A stretch of 64,000 nt of DNA, taken from contig AP025179.1 of the NCBI GenBank assembly GCA_021654635.1, forward strand, positions 1,426,001 through 1,490,000, in the 5' to 3' direction. The DNA is from Mycobacterium kiyosense (lineage in GTDB: Bacteria > Actinomycetota > Actinomycetes > Mycobacteriales > Mycobacteriaceae). Shown piece by piece: positions 1 through 9,934 of this stretch (the stretch's first letter is position 1; each line of letters starts with the position of its first letter). Both the position numbers and the translations under genes were made by a program. The notes beneath the pieces are model-generated. The model worked only from the letters and a program-made list of their open reading frames with translations, ran no database searches and had not been told where the DNA came from.

Positions 1-1
1 G

Positions 2-743
2 ACGCTGCAGACCTTGTCCGATTGCCCGCTGCGCTGGCTGGCCGAACGCCACGGCGGCAGCGACCCGCGTGAGTTGCGCTCGACGGTCGGCTCCGTGCTG
101 CACGCACTGATCGCCGAACCCGGCCGCACCGAATCGCAGTTGCTGGCCGAACTGGACCGGGTGTGGACGCACCTGCCGTTCGACGCCGAATGGCACTCGG
201 CCAACGAACTCGCCCGGCACCGCGCCATGATCGAGGCCTTCGTGGAGTGGCGGGCACAGACCCGCGGCGAGCTGACCGAGGTCGGCGTCGAAGTCGAAGT
301 CGACGGGGTGCTCGACACACCGCGCAGCAATGGGGGGACGGATCCGGCTGCGCGGCCGCATCGACCGCCTCGAGCGCGACGCCGCCGGCCGACTCGTGAT
401 CGTCGACGTCAAGACCGGCAAGACGCCGGTCAGCAAGGACGACGCCCAACAACACGCCCAGCTGGCCATGTATCAGCTGGCCGTCGCCGAAGGCCTGCTG
501 CCCGACGGTGACGAGCCCGGCGGCGCCCGCCTGGTCTACCCCGGCAAGACCGCTGCCGCCGGGGCCACCCAGCGTGAGCAGGATCCGCTGACCGCGCAGG
601 CCCGCGAGCACTGGCGCACTCTGGTGCGCCAGGCCGCCGACGCGACGGCCGGGCCGCAGTTCGTCGCCCGGCGCAACGACGGCTGCTCGCACTGCCCGAT
701 CCGGCCGTCCTGTCCGGCCCATGCCGAAGGACCAATGCAATGA
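2..743 (+). CDS. adnA: AdnA, C-terminal part (helicase-nuclease subunit), frameshifted
   Basis: This is the C-terminal end of the AdnA subunit of the mycobacterial AdnAB motor-nuclease, which resects DNA double-strand ends. The gene begins left of the window. A RecB-like nuclease domain is visible, with a GRIDR motif and then VDVKTGK containing the catalytic Asp and Lys. Four cysteines, one in SDCPLRW and three in CSHCPIRPSC near the C-terminus, fit the Fe-S cluster that frames this nuclease family. The reading frame changes at a run of six G (332-337): removing one G joins the upstream and downstream frames without loss. The stop overlaps the adnB start (ATGA, 740-743), so the two are translationally coupled. 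The frameshift looks like a base-call error, but a real lesion cannot be excluded. Confidence 0.9.
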
Positions 744-3700
744 GCCCGCGGTACACCCCGGCCGAATTGGCCGACGCGCTGGGCATTTTCCCGCCCACCG
801 AGGAACAGGCCGCGGTGATTGCGGCGCCGCCGGGCCCGTTGGTGGTGATCGCGGGCGCCGGCGCCGGCAAGACCGAGACCATGGCGGCTCGGGTGGTGTG
901 GCTGATCGCCAATCGCTACGCCACACCCGACCAGGTCCTCGGGTTGACCTTCACCCGTAAGGCGGCCGGGCAGCTGCTGCGGCGCGTACGGACCCGGCTG
1001 TCCCGATTGGCCGCGCTGTCCGTCGAGGGCGTCGACGCCGCGGGCAGCCCGACGGTCAGCACCTACCACGCGTTCGCCGGGTCCCTGCTGCGTGAATACG
1101 GTCTGCTGCTGCCCGTGGAACCCGACACCAGGCTGCTCACCGAGACCGAGCTGTGGCAGCTGGCGTACGACGTCGTCACCGAATACCGCGGCGAACTGCG
1201 GACTACCAAGACCCCGGCCGCCGTCACCTCCACCGTGCTACGGCTGTGGGGACAGCTCGCCGAACACCTCGTCGACACCGGACAGCTCCGGGACACCCAC
1301 GTCGAGCTGGAACGACTCGTGCACACCCTGCCGCCCGGGCCGCGGCAGCGGCAGCGGGATAGCGGCCCCAACCAGGCGCTGCTGCGGATGCTGACCACTC
1401 AGACCGAGCGCGCCGAGCTGGTACCGCTGCTGGACGCGCTGCAGGAACGCCTGCAGGCCGGCAAAGTGATGGACTTCGGTATGCAGATGGCCGCGGCGGC
1501 GCGGCTGGCAGCGGAATTCCCGCAGGTTGGCTGCGAGCTGCGGGCCCGCTACCGGGTGGTGCTGCTCGACGAATACCAGGACACCGGGCATTCGCAGCGG
1601 GTCGCGCTGTCCGCGCTGTTCGGTGGCGGCGCCGACGACGGTCTGGCGCTGACCGCGGTCGGCGATCCGATCCAGTCCATTTATGGCTGGCGCGGCGCAT
1701 CGGCGACCAACCTGCCGCGGTTTACCACCGACTTTCCGCTTTCGGACGGCTCCCCGGCGCCCACCCTGGAGTTGCGTACCAGCTGGCGCAACCCGCCCAC
1801 CACACTGCACCTGGCCAACGCCATTTCGGCCGAGGCCCGGCAGCGCTCGGTCGCAGTCCGGCCGCTGCGTGCCCGACCCGACGCCCCGCCCGGGGTGGTG
1901 CGGTGCGCGCTGCTGCCCGACGTCCAGGCCGAACGTGACTGGATTGCCGACCATCTCGAGCAGCGGTATCGGCGGGCCCACGACGACGGCGTCGCCCCGC
2001 CCACCGCGGCGGTGGTGGTGCGCCGCAACGCCGACGCCGCACCGATTGCCGATGTGCTGCGGGCGCGCGGAATCCCGGTCGAAGTCGTCGGGTTGGCCGG
2101 GCTGCTGTCCGTCCCCGAAGTCGCAGAGCTGGTGGCCATGCTGCGGTTGGTCGCCGACCCCACGGCCGGGTCGGCGGCCATGCGGGTGCTCTCCGGTCCA
2201 CGCGTGCGGCTCGGGGGCGCCGACATCGCCGCGCTCTGGCGAAGAGCACGCGAATTAGCTGGGGAAGCAACGGAACCCACGTCGGCCGAGTCCATAGCCA
2301 GGCAGGCCGGATCAGAGGCCGACGCCGCCTGCCTGGCCGATGCCATCTGCGACCCGGGCCCCGCGACCGCCTACTCCGGCACCGGCTATCGGCGCATCAG
2401 TGCCCTCGCCGCCGAGCTGACCGCACTGCGCGGTCACCTCGGCTACCCGCTGCCCGATCTGGTCGCCGAGGTGCGCCGGGTGTTGGGCCTGGATTGCGAG
2501 GTCCGCGCCACCGCCGCCGCCGAGTGGTCGGGTACCGAACACCTGGACGCCTTCGCCGACGAGGTGACCGGCTACGCCGAGCGTGCGGGCGCATCCGGCG
2601 GGTCCACGAAACCGTCGGTGGCCGGCCTGCTGGCCTACCTGGACGTGGCCGCCGAAGTGGAGCACGGGTTGGCCCCGCCACAGCCTGTCGTCGCGAAGGA
2701 CCGCGTGCAGATCCTCACCGTGCACGCCGCGAAGGGGTTGGAATGGCAGGTGGTGGCGGTGGCGCACCTGTCGGGCGGGATATTCCCCTCAACGGCCTCG
2801 CGCAGTAGCTGGCTCACCGACCCTGGCGAGTTGCCGCCACTGCTGCGGGGCGACCGGGCCCACGTCGGCGAACTGGGCATCCCGGTGCTGGACGCCTCCG
2901 CGGTGACCAATCGAAAACAGTTGTCGGACAAGATCTCCGAGCATCGGGCTCAGCTGGATCAGCGGCGTGTCGACGAGGAACGCAGGCTGCTGTATGTCGG
3001 CGTCACCCGGGCGGAAGACACCCTGCTGGTCTCCGGTCATCACTGGGGGGATCACCGGCGTCAAGCCGCGCGGTCCCTCGGAGTTCCTGTGTGAAATCAA
3101 AGAGATCATCGAGCGTTGCGAACAAGCCGGCGAAAGCTGTGGCATCCTCGAGCACTGGGCGCCGGCGCCGGCCGATGGCGATCCAAACCCGTTGCAGGAG
3201 AACGTGGTCGAGGCCGTGTGGCCCGCCGAGCCGCTGGGTGCGCGGCGCTGTGACGTCGAGCGTGGGGCTCAGCTGGTGTCCCGCGCGATGACCGCCGGGA
3301 CCGAGGCCGAAACCACCGCGGCCCCCTGTGCCGACCCGGAAGGCTGGATCGCCGACGTCGACGCGCTGCTGGCTGAACGCGCCCGCGCGGCCGCCCCCGT
3401 CCCGGCGCACGCTGCCGAGCCAGTTGTCGGTCAGCGGCCTGGTCGAATTGGCCCGCGACCCCGACAACGCCATACCGCGGCTGATTCACCGGCTGCCCAC
3501 CCGTCCCGATCCACAGGCGTTGCTGGGCAATGCTTTTCACGCCTGGGTCCAGCAGTTCTACGGCGCGGAGCTGCTGTTCGACCTGGGCGATCTGCCCGGC
3601 TCCGCCGATTCCGAGGTAGTCGACCCGGCCGAATTGACGGCATTACAGGAGGCGTTCGCCGACTCGCCGTGGGCGGCGCGCACCCCGATCGCGGTCGAGG

Positions 3701-4020
3701 TCCCGTTCGAGATGCCGATAAACGACAAGATCGTGCGCGGGCGCATCGACGCGGTGTTCGCCGACGACGACGGCGGCACCACAGTCGTCGACTGGAAGAC
3801 CGGTGAACCGCCGCGCGGGCCGCACGCCATGCGGCAGGCGGCCATCCAGCTGGCCGTGTACCGGCTGGCCTGGGCGGCGCTGCACGGCTGCCCGGAATCG
3901 GAGGTGCGCACCGCCTTTCACTATGTGCGCAGTGGGACCACCGTCGTCCCGGACGAGCTACCCGATGCCGACGAGCTGGCTGTCCTGCTGGCCGACGCCA
4001 ACCGCGCTGCGGGAGGCTGA
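740..4020 (+). CDS. adnB: AdnB helicase-nuclease subunit, two apparent frameshifts
   Basis: AdnB is the partner subunit of AdnA: a UvrD/Rep-type SF1 motor followed by a RecB-like nuclease. Walker A (GAGAGKT) lies near residues 38-44, and the Walker B-like DEYQDTGHSQ and GDPIQSIYGWRG motifs follow. The helicase C-terminal part contains [10 protein letters not shown] and RRLLYVGVTRAED. The nuclease end shows GRIDAVF and VVDWKTGE. The frame breaks twice, once at six G (3045-3050) and once around five C (3394-3398). Deleting one base at each gives about 1092 aa, the length expected for AdnB. The ATGA overlap with adnA marks an operon. As written, the product would lose the nuclease domain. Confidence 0.9.
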
Positions 4021-4076
4021 TCGTGGTTACATGATTGACGTGCGAGGGACGATCGTCGGGATCAAGACGGCTTGCC

Positions 4077-5148
4077 GTGGCGAAAGGTAGCTGGCGGCGG
4101 CTGCGGCGTCTCGACGAGAGGTTGACCGTCCAGCCGAGTTACGCGCTGGTCGGCGTGCTGCGTATCCCGCAGGGGCAGGCCAGCCCGGCCCGCATCGTCT
4201 CCCGCCGGGTGCTCATCGCGCTGGCGGCACTTTTCCTCGGAGCCATCACCGTCTACCTCGACCGTGACGGGTATCGCGACTCGCAGGGCGATCGGCTGTC
4301 GTTCCTGGACTGCCTCTACTACTCGGCGGTGACGCTGTCGACGACCGGGTACGGCGACATCACACCGATCTCGGAGTTCGCTCGCGCGGCCAACGTCCTG
4401 ATCATCACGCCGCTGCGCATCGCGTTCCTGATCTTGCTGGTCGGAACGACGCTCGAAGTGGTGACCGAAACGTCCCGGCAGGCACTGAAAATCCAGCGTT
4501 GGAGGAGCAAGGTGCGCAACCACACCATCGTCATCGGGTACGGGACCAAGGGCAAGACGGCGGTCGCCGCGATGCTGGGGGACGAGACTCCGCCGGGTGA
4601 GATCGTGGTGGTCGACACCGACCGCGCCGTGCTGGACCGTGCCGCGTCGGCGGGTCTGGTCACCGTTCACGGTGACGCCACCAAGTCCGACGTGCTGCGG
4701 TTGGCCGGTGCACAGCATGCGGCGTCGATAGTGGTGGCCACCAACCGTGACGACACCGCGGTGCTGGTGACGCTGACCGCACGCGAGCTGTCGCCCAAGG
4801 CCAAGATCGTGGCGTCCATCCGGGAGGCCGAGAACCAGCACCTGCTGCAGCAGTCCGGGGCCGACTCGGTGGTGGTGTCCTCCGAGACCGCCGGCCGGTT
4901 GCTCGGGCTGGCCACCACCACCCCGAGCGTGGTGGCGATGATCGAGGACCTGCTCACCCCAGACGAAGGGCTGGCCATCGCCGAACGTGAGGTGGAGCAG
5001 TCCGAGGTGGGCGGTTCCCCTCGGCACCTGCGCGACATCGTGCTCGGAGTGGTTCGGGACGGACAGCTGTTGCGTATCGACTCCCCCCGAGGTGGACGCG
5101 ATCGAGGCCGCCGACCGGCTGCTCTACATCCGCAACGCCGGGCATTGA
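4077..5148 (+). CDS. Two-TM ion channel with TrkA-N (RCK) domain, frameshifted near 3' end
   Basis: This is a membrane potassium-channel-like protein. After a basic N-terminus come a TM helix (about residues 40-57), a pore loop with the selectivity filter TTGYGD (about 86-91), a second TM helix, and a cytoplasmic Rossmann RCK/TrkA-N domain beginning GYGTKGKTAVAAML. The GTG at 4077 is chosen because it gives about 356 aa; a GTG/ATG further upstream would add an unrelated leader. In the six-C run at 5083-5088 one extra base throws the frame open into the next gene, creating a false channel-NudC fusion. Removing it ends the protein at the TGA at 5146-5148 (RNAGH end). It occupies the Rv3200c position. 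Ion selectivity is inferred from the filter only. Confidence 0.85.
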
Positions 5149-5156
5149 GGCCCACA

Positions 5157-6086
5157 GTGGACTTCCAATTGCGCAGCATCCCGCTGCTGTCGCGCGTCGG
5201 CGCCGACCGCGCCGACCAACTGCGTACCGACATCGACGCGGCCACGGCCGGTTGGGCGCAGGCGGCCCTGCTGCGCGTCGACGCCCGCAACCAGGTGCTG
5301 GCCGCTGACGGGCGGGTGGTGCTCGGCGCGGCCGCCGAACTGGGCGACGAACCGCCACCCGAAGCGGTCTTCCTGGGCAGACTCGACGACGGCCGCCATG
5401 TGTGGGCGATCCGCGCCGCGCTGGTGCCGCCGCCGGACGCCCCCGAAACCGGCGAAGTCGAAGTGCTCGACCTGCGCAGGCTCGGCCGCATCATCGACGA
5501 CACCAGCAGCCAGTTGGTGTCCTCCGCGCTGGCGCTGCTGAACTGGCACGACAGCGCCCGGTTCAGCCCGGTCGACGGGACGCCCACGAAACCGGCGCGG
5601 GCCGGGTGGTCCCGGATCAACCCGCTCACCGGGCACGAGGAGTTCCCGCGCGTCGACCCCGCGGTGATCTGCCTGGTGCACGACGGCGGCGACCGGGCGG
5701 TGCTGGCCCGGCAGGCGGTGTGGCCGCAGCGGATGTTCTCGCTGCTCGCCGGTTTCGTGGAAGCCGGCGAGTCGTTCGAAGTCTGTGTGGCTCGCGAGAT
5801 CCGCGAGGAAATCGGGTTGACGGTGCGCGACGTGCGCTACCTGGGCAGCCAGCCGTGGCCGTTCCCACGCTCGCTGATGGTCGGGTTTCATGCGCTGGGG
5901 GATCCGGACGAGCCCTTCGCGTTCAACGACGGCGAGATCGCCGAGGCGGCCTGGTTCACCCGCGACGAAATACGCGCCGCCCTCGAGGCCGGCGACTGGT
6001 CCACCGCCTCGGATTCCAAACTGCTTCTGCCCGGGTCGATTTCGATCGCCCGGGTGATCATCGAGTCCTGGGCCGCGCGCGACTGA
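5157..6086 (+). CDS. nudC: NADH pyrophosphatase NudC
   Basis: NudC hydrolyses NADH or NAD+ to NMN(H) and AMP, and in the family also acts on NAD-capped RNA. The C-terminal half carries a complete Nudix box (GX5EX7REUXEEXGU; here GFVEAGE, then REIREEIGL), followed by SQPWPFPRS, the family marker for NADH specificity. Start is GTG at 5157 (VDFQLRS), 8 bases after the channel stop. Compared with the enterobacterial enzyme, the two CxxC zinc pairs are absent: the first is replaced by FSPVDG and the second by a Pro/Thr/Gly stretch, so no zinc ribbon is expected. About 309 aa. A continuous ORF linking it to the channel gene is an artefact of the indel at 5083-5088. Confidence 0.92.
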   Translation: MDFQLRSIPLLSRVGADRADQLRTDIDAATAGWAQAALLRVDARNQVLAADGRVVLGAAAELGDEPPPEAVFLGRLDDGRHVWAIRAALVPPPDAPETGEVEVLDLRRLGRIIDDTSSQLVSSALALLNWHDSARFSPVDGTPTKPARAGWSRINPLTGHEEFPRVDPAVICLVHDGGDRAVLARQAVWPQRMFSLLAGFVEAGESFEVCVAREIREEIGLTVRDVRYLGSQPWPFPRSLMVGFHALGDPDEPFAFNDGEIAEAAWFTRDEIRAALEAGDWSTASDSKLLLPGSISIARVIIESWAARD

Positions 6087-6100
6087 ACCCGGCCCGCTGC

Positions 6101-6745
6101 TTACTTGATCCGATCGGTGATCTGATCCAGGATCGTCGAGGCGATCCGGTCCGCCGGTTCGATCCCCAGCACACCGACGGACATCAGCACCGCATTCTTC
6201 ACGTGATACTGATGGCTCCAGCCGCTGTCGGTGATCCGCAGCGAGGTGGAGTCCGGCTTGTCCACCCGGAACGTGTATTTCGGATCGTGCAGCGCCACGC
6301 AGGCGTTCAGCGAGGTTTCCAGCTGATCGAGCGCGCTGCGTGCGGCGGCGGCATCGGAATAGATCGCCACCGCCTGATTGACCGAATCGATCAGTGCGAT
6401 CCCGCCCGGCAACGTGTCGTCGGTCACGCCGCTGTAGCCCGCGCTGCGAAATTCGGTCCAGCCGGGGGCAAAGGTCATGTCGCTGGTCCCGGCAGCGCGG
6501 CAGGGACCGGGAGCGTTGAGGTCACCGACCGGTGGATGGCGAAGGTCCGCGTGCGCGTGCGGGGTGAGTTCCTCGTAGTTGGCGATCCGCCGCACCTCCT
6601 CGACGCTGACGATCAGCGCGTCGACCCGGCTGACCGGGGCAGGTGCGGCGGCGGTGTCGTGGTGCGAACATCCGCAGAGCCCGGCCAGCGCGCACCAGAC
6701 GACGAAGACCGTCCGCCGGGTCAGCGCCGATGCCATGGAACTCAT
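6101..6745 (-). CDS. Putative lipoprotein, PknH-like sensor domain
   Basis: This is an exported protein of about 214 aa. After a short basic start it has a hydrophobic segment (VFVVWCALAGLCGC) ending in a lipobox-like LCGC. That position is unusual in having Cys at -2, so acylation is likely but not certain. The remainder resembles the extracellular sensor domain of the mycobacterial PknH/LppH type, with an early PC and a later ACVAL cysteine that could form a disulfide. The ATG at 6745 was chosen because it gives a normal signal peptide; a GTG at 6769 would add eight residues. It faces the nudC end and is transcribed in the same direction as mrx1. Its ligand is unknown. Confidence 0.7.
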   Translation of the reverse strand: MSSMASALTRRTVFVVWCALAGLCGCSHHDTAAAPAPVSRVDALIVSVEEVRRIANYEELTPHAHADLRHPPVGDLNAPGPCRAAGTSDMTFAPGWTEFRSAGYSGVTDDTLPGGIALIDSVNQAVAIYSDAAAARSALDQLETSLNACVALHDPKYTFRVDKPDSTSLRITDSGWSHQYHVKNAVLMSVGVLGIEPADRIASTILDQITDRIK

Positions 6746-6804
6746 CGTAAGGGCGCCTAGACCGCGCACTCACACCAATTGCGGTGCCGTGTCGGCAGAT
6801 CGGC

Positions 6805-7059
6805 TCAGCCGCCGACCTGCGCCAACTTCGCCTTGACCTCGCCGGCACTGGGATTGGTCAACGTCGATCCGTCGGCGAACTTCACCGTCGGGACGACATG
6901 GTTGCCGCCGTTGACCGACCCGACGAACTCTGCCGCCGCGGGATCGCGCTCGATGTCGATCTCGTGGTAGGGAATTCCCTGCGCTTTCAGCGCTGTCTTC
7001 AACCGAAAGCAGTAGCCACACCAGGTGGTCGAGTAAAGGGTGAGCGCGGCATTGGTCAT
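6805..7059 (-). CDS. mrx1: Mycoredoxin Mrx1 (glutaredoxin-like)
   Basis: This is a small cytosolic thiol-disulfide oxidoreductase of 84 aa. The redox motif is CGYC at residues 14-17 (TTWCGYC), followed by the glutaredoxin-fold signature with a cis-Pro loop (HVVPTVKF) and NPS near the C-terminus. In mycobacteria this protein reduces mycothiol mixed disulfides using mycothiol and its reductase. Start ATG at 7059 gives [10 protein letters not shown]. It is divergent from uvrD2, about 100 bases away. Position and motif match Rv3198A. Confidence 0.92.
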   Translation of the reverse strand: MTNAALTLYSTTWCGYCFRLKTALKAQGIPYHEIDIERDPAAAEFVGSVNGGNHVVPTVKFADGSTLTNPSAGEVKAKLAQVGG

Positions 7060-7159
7060 GACTGGTAAACGTAACCGCCGCACCGCCCATTCCGGGCGCG
7101 GCCCCGCCGAAAGCCCCGACACGCCGGGTTTGTCGGCCGGCACTGACAAGATGGACGCC

Positions 7160-9262
7160 ATGCCGGTGATGGCCGACTCCTTGATCGCGGACCTGGACGA
7201 CGAGCAGCGCGAGGCCGTGCAGGCTGCGCGCGGCCCGGTCTGCGTGCTGGCGGGCGCGGGCACCGGCAAGACCCGCACCATCACCCACCGCATCGCGCAG
7301 CTGGTGGCCAACGGCCACGTCGCGGCCGGGCAGGTGCTGGCCGTGACGTTCACCCAGCGCGCCGCGGGGGAGATGCGCTCGCGGCTGCGCTCGCTGGACG
7401 CCGCCGCGCGGATCGGTGCCGGAGTGGGTTCGGTGCAGGCGCTGACCTTCCATGCCGCCGCGCACCGTCAGCTGCGCTACTTCTGGCCGCGGGTGGTCGG
7501 TAACACCCGATGGGAACTGCTCGACACCAAGTTCGCCATCGTCGCCCGGGCGGCCAGCCGGTCGCGGCTCAACGTCAGCACCGACGACGTCCGCGACCTG
7601 GCCGGGGAGATCGAATGGGCGAAGGCGTCGCTGATCACCCCGGAGGACTATGCGGGTGCGGTGGCCGAGGCGGGCCGCGACACACCGCTGGACGCCGAGA
7701 AGACAGCCGCCGTGTATGCCGCGTATGAGGCATTGAAGGTGCGCGACGAGGACGTCACGCTGCTTGATTTCGACGATCTGCTGCTGCACACCGCGGCAGC
7801 GATCGAGAACGACGCCGCGGTCGCCGGCGAGTTCCGGGACCGCTACCGCTGTTTCGTCGTCGACGAGTACCAGGACGTCACCCCGCTGCAGCAGCGGGTG
7901 TTGTCGGCCTGGCTGGGCGACCGCGACGACCTGACCGTGGTCGGTGACGCCAACCAGACCATCTATTCGTTCACCGGCGCCTCGCCCCGCTTCCTGCTGG
8001 ACTTCTCACGGCGTTTCCCGGATGCCACCGTGGTGCGGCTAGAGCGCGACTATCGGTCGACGCCGCAGGTCGTGACGCTGGCGAACCAGGTGATCGCGGC
8101 GGCGCGGGGCCGGGTGGCGGGCAGCAGACTGCAGCTGATCGGTCAGCGCCCGCCCGGTCCGGTGCCCACCTTCCGGGAGCATCCCGACGAGGCCACCGAG
8201 GCTGCGGCGGTCGCCGCGTCGATTGCGCGGCTCATCGAATCCGGCACTGCGGCATCGGAAATCGCGATCCTGTACCGCGTCAACGCCCAGTCGGAGGTCT
8301 ACGAGGAGGCGCTGACCGAAGCCGGTATCGCCTACCAGGTGCGCGGCGGTGAGGGGTTCTTCAACCGGCAGGAGATCAAGCAGGCGCTGCTGGCGCTGCA
8401 CCGTGCTGCGGAGCGCGGCTCCGAACCGGAACCGGTCCGCGACGTCGTGCGCGCCGTCCTGGAACCGCTGGGCCTGACCGCGACCGAGCCGACCGGCACC
8501 CGGGCACGGGAGCGGTGGGAGGCGCTGACCGCCTTGGCCCAGTTGGTCGACGACGAGCTCGCCCAGCGTCCGGATCTGCAGCTGCCCGGCCTGGTCGCCG
8601 AGTTACGCACCCGCGCCGACGCCCGCCACCCGCCGGTGGTGCAGGGTGTCACCCTGGCCTCGTTGCATGCGGCCAAGGGCCTGGAATGGGACGCGGTGTT
8701 CCTCGTGGGTCTGGCCGACGGCACCCTGCCCATCTCGCACGCGCTCGCGCATGGCCCCGACAGCGAGCCCGTCGAGGAAGAGCGCCGGCTGCTCTACGTC
8801 GGAATCACCAGGGCGCGTGTGCATTTGGCGCTCAGCTGGGCATTGGCGCGGGCTCAGGGCGGTCGGCAGAGCCGCAAGCCGTCGCGGTTCCTCAACGGCA
8901 TCGCGCCCCAGACACGCGCCGATCCGACGCCGGCCAAGTCGCGGCGCAGCCGCACTCCGTTGCGCTGCCGGATCTGCAATGAGGAGCTGAGCACGCCGGC
9001 CGCGATCATGCTGCGCCGGTGCACGACGTGCGCGGGCGACGTCGACGAGGATCTGCTGCTCAAGCTCAAGGCGTGGCGGCTGGAGATGGCCAAGGAACAG
9101 AAGGTGCCGCCCTACATCGTATTCAGCGACAACACGCTGGTCGCGATCGCCGAGATGCTGCCCGGCGACGAGGCGGCGCTGATCGCCATCCCGGGCATCG
9201 GCGCCGCCAAGCTCGCGCAGTACGGACCCGACGTGCTGGAGTTGATCCGCGGGTCCCGCTGA
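7160..9262 (+). CDS. uvrD2: ATP-dependent DNA helicase UvrD2
   Basis: This is an SF1 3'-5' DNA helicase of 700 aa, the length of the M. tuberculosis protein. Walker A GAGTGKT is at about residues 31-37. [25 protein letters not shown] and [12 protein letters not shown] follow in the usual order. The C-terminal extension carries a four-cysteine zinc motif (CRIC then CTTC, from about 8968) and a final HRDC domain, the arrangement specific to mycobacterial UvrD2. The start ATG at 7160 is chosen so that [14 protein letters not shown] lines up with the known N-terminus; ATG 7151 is an alternative. No frameshift is seen. Confidence 0.95.
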   Translation: MPVMADSLIADLDDEQREAVQAARGPVCVLAGAGTGKTRTITHRIAQLVANGHVAAGQVLAVTFTQRAAGEMRSRLRSLDAAARIGAGVGSVQALTFHAAAHRQLRYFWPRVVGNTRWELLDTKFAIVARAASRSRLNVSTDDVRDLAGEIEWAKASLITPEDYAGAVAEAGRDTPLDAEKTAAVYAAYEALKVRDEDVTLLDFDDLLLHTAAAIENDAAVAGEFRDRYRCFVVDEYQDVTPLQQRVLSAWLGDRDDLTVVGDANQTIYSFTGASPRFLLDFSRRFPDATVVRLERDYRSTPQVVTLANQVIAAARGRVAGSRLQLIGQRPPGPVPTFREHPDEATEAAAVAASIARLIESGTAASEIAILYRVNAQSEVYEEALTEAGIAYQVRGGEGFFNRQEIKQALLALHRAAERGSEPEPVRDVVRAVLEPLGLTATEPTGTRARERWEALTALAQLVDDELAQRPDLQLPGLVAELRTRADARHPPVVQGVTLASLHAAKGLEWDAVFLVGLADGTLPISHALAHGPDSEPVEEERRLLYVGITRARVHLALSWALARAQGGRQSRKPSRFLNGIAPQTRADPTPAKSRRSRTPLRCRICNEELSTPAAIMLRRCTTCAGDVDEDLLLKLKAWRLEMAKEQKVPPYIVFSDNTLVAIAEMLPGDEAALIAIPGIGAAKLAQYGPDVLELIRGSR

Positions 9263-9283
9263 ACGATCAAACGCCCAGGTCAG

Positions 9284-9321
9284 AAAATCGGTTGGCAGCG
9301 TGGGCCGCGACGCATTACCCT
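9284..9321 (+). promoter_or_regulatory. whiB7 promoter with WhiB7-type AT-rich box
   Basis: A sigma70-like promoter with -35 TTGGCA (9292-9297), an 18-bp spacer and -10 TACCCT (9316-9321). An AAAAT tract (9284-9288) sits three bases upstream of the -35. That is the arrangement known for WhiB7-dependent promoters, including autoregulation of whiB7. Predicted transcription start is near 9328, giving a leader of about 335 nt. Confidence 0.75.
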
Positions 9322-9374
9322 CGATTGCTGGTTCACCGAGACGTTCAGCGAGACATGAGAGGAGGGTGGCCACG

Positions 9375-9527
9375 ATGATCGACAACCTCGTATCCGGCGC
9401 GGGCGCGGCTACCCGCATGCCCATTTGGGGCACCGCCCATGCCGCCGCGCCGGCGGCCGCGGCCAAGCGCCGTGTCGCCGCCGCGACTGAAGCGTCCGTG
9501 GATCGGGGCTATCGCACAACGAGCTGA
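9375..9527 (+). CDS. whiB7 leader ORF (uORF)
   Basis: A 50-codon upstream ORF in the whiB7 leader, starting MIDNLVSGAG and ending RGYRTTS. It has a strong ribosome binding site (GGAGG at 9361-9365, nine bases before the ATG) and is Ala/Arg-rich. It stops 19 bases before the terminator hairpin. In mycobacteria, stalled translation of such a uORF is known to prevent attenuation and so turn on whiB7 when antibiotics hit the ribosome. A seven-codon ORF (ATG 9355, MRGGWPR) overlaps its start. Confidence 0.75.
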   Translation: MIDNLVSGAGAATRMPIWGTAHAAAPAAAAKRRVAAATEASVDRGYRTTS

Positions 9528-9545
9528 GCAGCCCAGTTTCGCCGA

Positions 9546-9590
9546 ATGGCCACGGACTCGAAGTCACCAGGATCCGTGGCCATAGTTTTT
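9546..9590 (+). terminator. Intrinsic terminator/attenuator in whiB7 leader
   Basis: A perfect 11-bp stem (ATGGCCACGGA at 9546-9556 pairs with TCCGTGGCCAT at 9573-9583), a 16-nt loop, then AGTTTTT. This is a Rho-independent terminator placed between the uORF and whiB7. A small second hairpin (GGGAAG-ACAA-CTTCCC, 9591-9606) follows at once. Confidence 0.88.
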
Positions 9591-9662
9591 GGGAAGACAA
9601 CTTCCCGACCTGGTCCGGATCGCCGCAAACAGCCTCACCGACCAGGAAAAGGTGCACAAGCC

Positions 9663-9926
9663 ATGTCGATTACGCCAGTCCCTAGACAGACGCGGCCGGT
9701 CCTGCCCTGCCACGCCAATGATCCCGACCTGTGGTTCGCCGAAACCCCGGCCGACCTGGAACGCGCCAAGACGCTGTGCACCGACTGCCCGGTCCGGCGG
9801 CAGTGTCTGACCGCGGCGCTCGATCGGGCCGAACCGTGGGGGGTGTGGGGCGGCGAGATCTTCGAGCGCGGCTCGATCGTCAGCCGCAAGCGTCCCCGCG
9901 GCCGTCCGCGCAAGGAGGCCGCCTGA
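9663..9926 (+). CDS. whiB7: Transcription factor WhiB7
   Basis: This Fe-S transcription factor of 87 aa activates intrinsic antibiotic-resistance genes with SigA. Four cluster cysteines are at 16, 39, 42 and 48 (the middle pair in CTDC). The GVWGG turn is at residues 60-64, and an RGRPRK AT-hook at 79-84 reads the AT-rich box of target promoters. The ATG at 9663 directly follows the leader. Expression should be controlled by the uORF and terminator upstream and by autoactivation at 9284-9321. Confidence 0.96.
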   Translation: MSITPVPRQTRPVLPCHANDPDLWFAETPADLERAKTLCTDCPVRRQCLTAALDRAEPWGVWGGEIFERGSIVSRKRPRGRPRKEAA

Positions 9927-9934
9927 AAGCAGGC

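Noticed and set aside
4077..6086. Channel-NudC fusion protein
   Set aside because: The fusion exists only because of one extra C at 5083-5088; the channel ends and NudC starts normally after correction.
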